NCBI GenBank assembly: GCA_025403435.1
Contig: CM046341.1
Span: forward strand, 5,403,462 to 5,467,461
Source: Artocarpus heterophyllus
Lineage: Eukaryota > Streptophyta > Magnoliopsida > Rosales > Moraceae
Direction: 5' to 3'
DNA length: 64,000 bases
Position numbers and translations under genes: made by a program. How positions within the stretch are numbered: position 1 is the first letter of the stretch; every line of letters begins with the position of its first letter. This document shows positions 61,491-64,000 of the stretch, one piece after another. Under the pieces are notes generated by a model. That model was not told the DNA's origin. It was given only the letters and a program-made list of their open reading frames with translations, and did no database searches.

Positions 61491-64000
61491 CGCAGTTACC
61501 AATATGAACCTCTTATACTATTTAGACAAATTATCATAGATGTGCATAAGTAATGAGAATGCTATAGAAACTTAACCAAGCAATGATGTCATTATGACAT
61601 GAAAATTGAAAATCAAAACTCTCAATAATGTTCTTAAGATGATGTGGCTTATCATTGAAGGTATGAACTTCTTCAATCTTGTATGAAAGTTTATACATCC
61701 ATTTTCATTTTTTTTTTTTGAAATTAAGATGTAGGATTTAAACTCTTTATCTTTAGGTAGAGTCGGGTATCGATTTTACCACTAGACTATATCTGCAACC
61801 ACTCATTTTCATTGGGTAAATAAAAAAGATATCTGAAAGTTCAAGACCATGATTTGTAAACAATGAGGAGGTTTGTAGTGGGTGCATATACACTTACTTT
61901 CTTTTGGTAAACAAAAAAAAAAGTTCTACATTGAGGAGTGTTCATTGTTGTCATTGGGCTTTCGATAAGTTTAAATCTTTTAAGTAAAGGTATTAATTCA
62001 AGTCGGTCAAAAAGAAAATTTAGGATAGTCTAGATCGAATAAAAATGTGAGCCGGCTTATTAATGAAAAGAGAGGCTTAGGGACGACTCGTATTTTTATA
62101 AGTGAATCTTAATTTTATTAAATATCTATCTGACTCGACATGGTTTTATGTTGGACCAAAGATTGAGGCTCGATTCAAAGGCTTAGGCTGGACCAGTCGA
62201 GCCCCAACCCAAATAGACAAGCCTTGGATCAATCTTTTGGCTCAACCCAAATTCACTTCTACTTTTGGGTCATCCGATGGAAAATGAAGGATTTAATTTG
62301 TTGAATTTAAATGTTGTTCGTTTTTGAATTCACTTATGATCTAATGTCAAAGTATGGGTTGAAAATAAGAACAAGGACACAAACGTTGGGCAATTTTATA
62401 ACAAGGAGTTCCTAGTGTATTTTTCATTGGGTTCAATTTTTGTGGCCGTTTAAAAGTTGTGATATTAGGTCCTTTAAGTGTATTACTCTAAAGGCATGTT
62501 TAACAAACCTTAAATGAATGTAAAGGAAAAAATAATGGCAATATAAAGGAAAGTAAAGTAATAAGAGTGAACATCATTAAGCAGTGGGAGTGAACATTAT
62601 TTATTCTCTTTATAGTGTTTACTTAATTTTTTGATGGTGTAATGAAAAACAATCTTATTCCCTTTTTAGTATTTAGTGTTTACTTAGAAATGTAGATTTT
62701 ATTCAATATAATTATTAAAATATCATTTTTTTCGTAACTAATAACTATTAAATAATAACGAATGAATTGGGACATATAAGAAAATATGGTATCTATTCTC
62801 TTTGATAAGGAATCAATACTAAAGGATGCGAGAAGATTGATATTCTTTTTTTTTCATTTCTTATATTATGTAGGGCCTACAAAACTCTCATGAGTAATTT
62901 TATAAGTAAGTATATTATTTAAAGAGAAAGAAAATCACTCTTTACTTTTATTTTTCTTTTCCCTTTTATGGAGAGTAAATATACCCTTATAGTATTGTAC
63001 ATGGTATTATGCCATATAAGATGTCTAACAGGTGTTTTGGATGGGATATACCATATGCTTTAAATGTAAAGTGAAAGTTGGAGGAAACTTGTAAAACTAG
63101 ACGTAGGGTTTAAAGGGGCAACATCTATTGATAATAGCCTTGATGAAAGGCAAATTAGAGAGGACTATTAAATTAGAGACGGCTATCAGGATTCAAGAAG
63201 AACAATGTGTATCTATCTAAGAGCAAAGTGAAGTTGGCCGGTGTTGTTGAAGAACGTGGTCGATGTGAGAGTGCTTCGACATGATGATGCGAACTATTAG
63301 TAAAGTGTTTTACATGACATGTGTCTATTAAGGATTTCCATAAAACATCAACGATGTTAAGCACCATCTACTAATAGAAGGCGAGTCTAACAATGTGGGA
63401 CCCATAAGTGAGGCCTACCTTTTATTAGTTATGGTGCTTAGCATTGGTGGCATCTTTAAACATTTTTCATGTATATATTTGCACCGAGCTAGAATCAATT
63501 AAACTGCTTAACACTACTCTATGTTTAACCAACTATTGCTTATTGATATTTACAATTTTATTCTCTTAAATTTAATTTATTTTCGCATCCTAGCTAAATT
63601 AGACTATAGTCTACAATAAAATAGTGCATAAACATCTCAATATAAATAACACATTTTCTAGCTACCCTGTATCTATGGTTCTAATTCCAACATAGAGATT
63701 GAGACCTTATTTAGAAAAGAACATATATACAAAGTGTCTTTCTAGCTTTGAGTGACCAATCATCAAGTTTACCATTTGAAAACAACTAAAACTCATTAAA
63801 TATAATATCCATGCACTTGACATAGCCTAAAAATTTGGATTATTCTATTAGCAATAGCATAAACTAGTTATGAAATTGCATATTCTCAAGCTCTACACGT
63901 TCCCAAGCATTTATTTATTCATTTGTGTCACAGCACGTATTCTATTAAAATTTTCTTATTCTTAGTTGAAAGATTCTTAAACAAACTAGATAGAGGATTC
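61491..64000. other. Intergenic DNA to window end
   Basis: AT-rich. It includes the second copy of the 39.84-40.26 kb dispersed repeat (about 62630-62975) and short frames that do not resemble genes. Nothing further can be supported. Confidence 0.5.
62630..62975. repeat. Dispersed repeat, partner of 39.84-40.26 kb
   Basis: Same order of blocks: AAAAACAATCTTA, GGAATCAATACTA, TATTATGTAGGGCC, ATTTTATAAGTAAGTA, GAGTAAATATACC. Diverged, class unknown. Confidence 0.45.

Overview
This is a window of plant nuclear DNA, almost certainly from a eudicot. It is AT-rich. It holds two intron-rich plant housekeeping or regulatory genes with GT-AG introns, many miniature transposons (MITEs), microsatellites, and an LTR retrotransposon primed by initiator tRNA-Met. 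Nothing in the sequence fixes the species. No rRNA, tRNA or CRISPR was seen.

Layout. 1-7.1 kb: intergenic, with MITEs and one Mutator-like (MULE) non-autonomous element (5448-6430, 9-bp target duplication). 7.7-12.7 kb (+): RRN3, the RNA polymerase I initiation factor TIF-IA, with 15 coding exons and 623 codons in my exon model and a Tourist-like MITE in intron 1. 13-29.3 kb: intergenic, with foldback MITEs, a solo LTR (22286-24253), and a block dense in ACGT-core motifs (27.1-29.2 kb) upstream of the next gene. 29.7-36.0 kb (+): TIME FOR COFFEE (TIC), a nuclear circadian-clock regulator, with 12 coding exons and about 1630 codons. 37-47.5 kb: intergenic, with a second MULE (42641-43696, 9-bp target duplication). 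47.5-58.1 kb: a nested retrotransposon locus. 58.1-64 kb: two foldback elements side by side in AAT microsatellites, then sequence I cannot assign.

The most unusual part is 47545-58129. An older solo LTR (+ strand) has been interrupted by a complete, younger element of the same LTR family on the minus strand (47766-55970, target duplication GCGCT). Its two 1977-bp LTRs match wherever I compared them. It has a perfect 12-nt initiator-tRNA-Met primer site and a polypurine tract, but I see no gag, protease, reverse transcriptase or integrase in the 4251-bp interior. In their place are two uninterrupted reading frames in the element's sense direction. One is a LOG-like (cytokinin riboside 5'-monophosphate phosphoribohydrolase) protein that keeps PGGxGTxxE but has lost the usual catalytic Arg. 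The other is a 173-residue basic, cysteine-rich protein whose layout recalls the small nucleic-acid-binding proteins of some plant RNA viruses. I read this as a non-autonomous retrotransposon carrying acquired cargo. That reading is an inference; the element boundaries are directly visible.

The two host genes are independent and there is no operon-like organisation. RRN3 recruits Pol I to rDNA, and TIC modulates the clock and stress or hormone signalling. All exon coordinates come from reading frames, splice signals and recalled family similarity, without transcript data.
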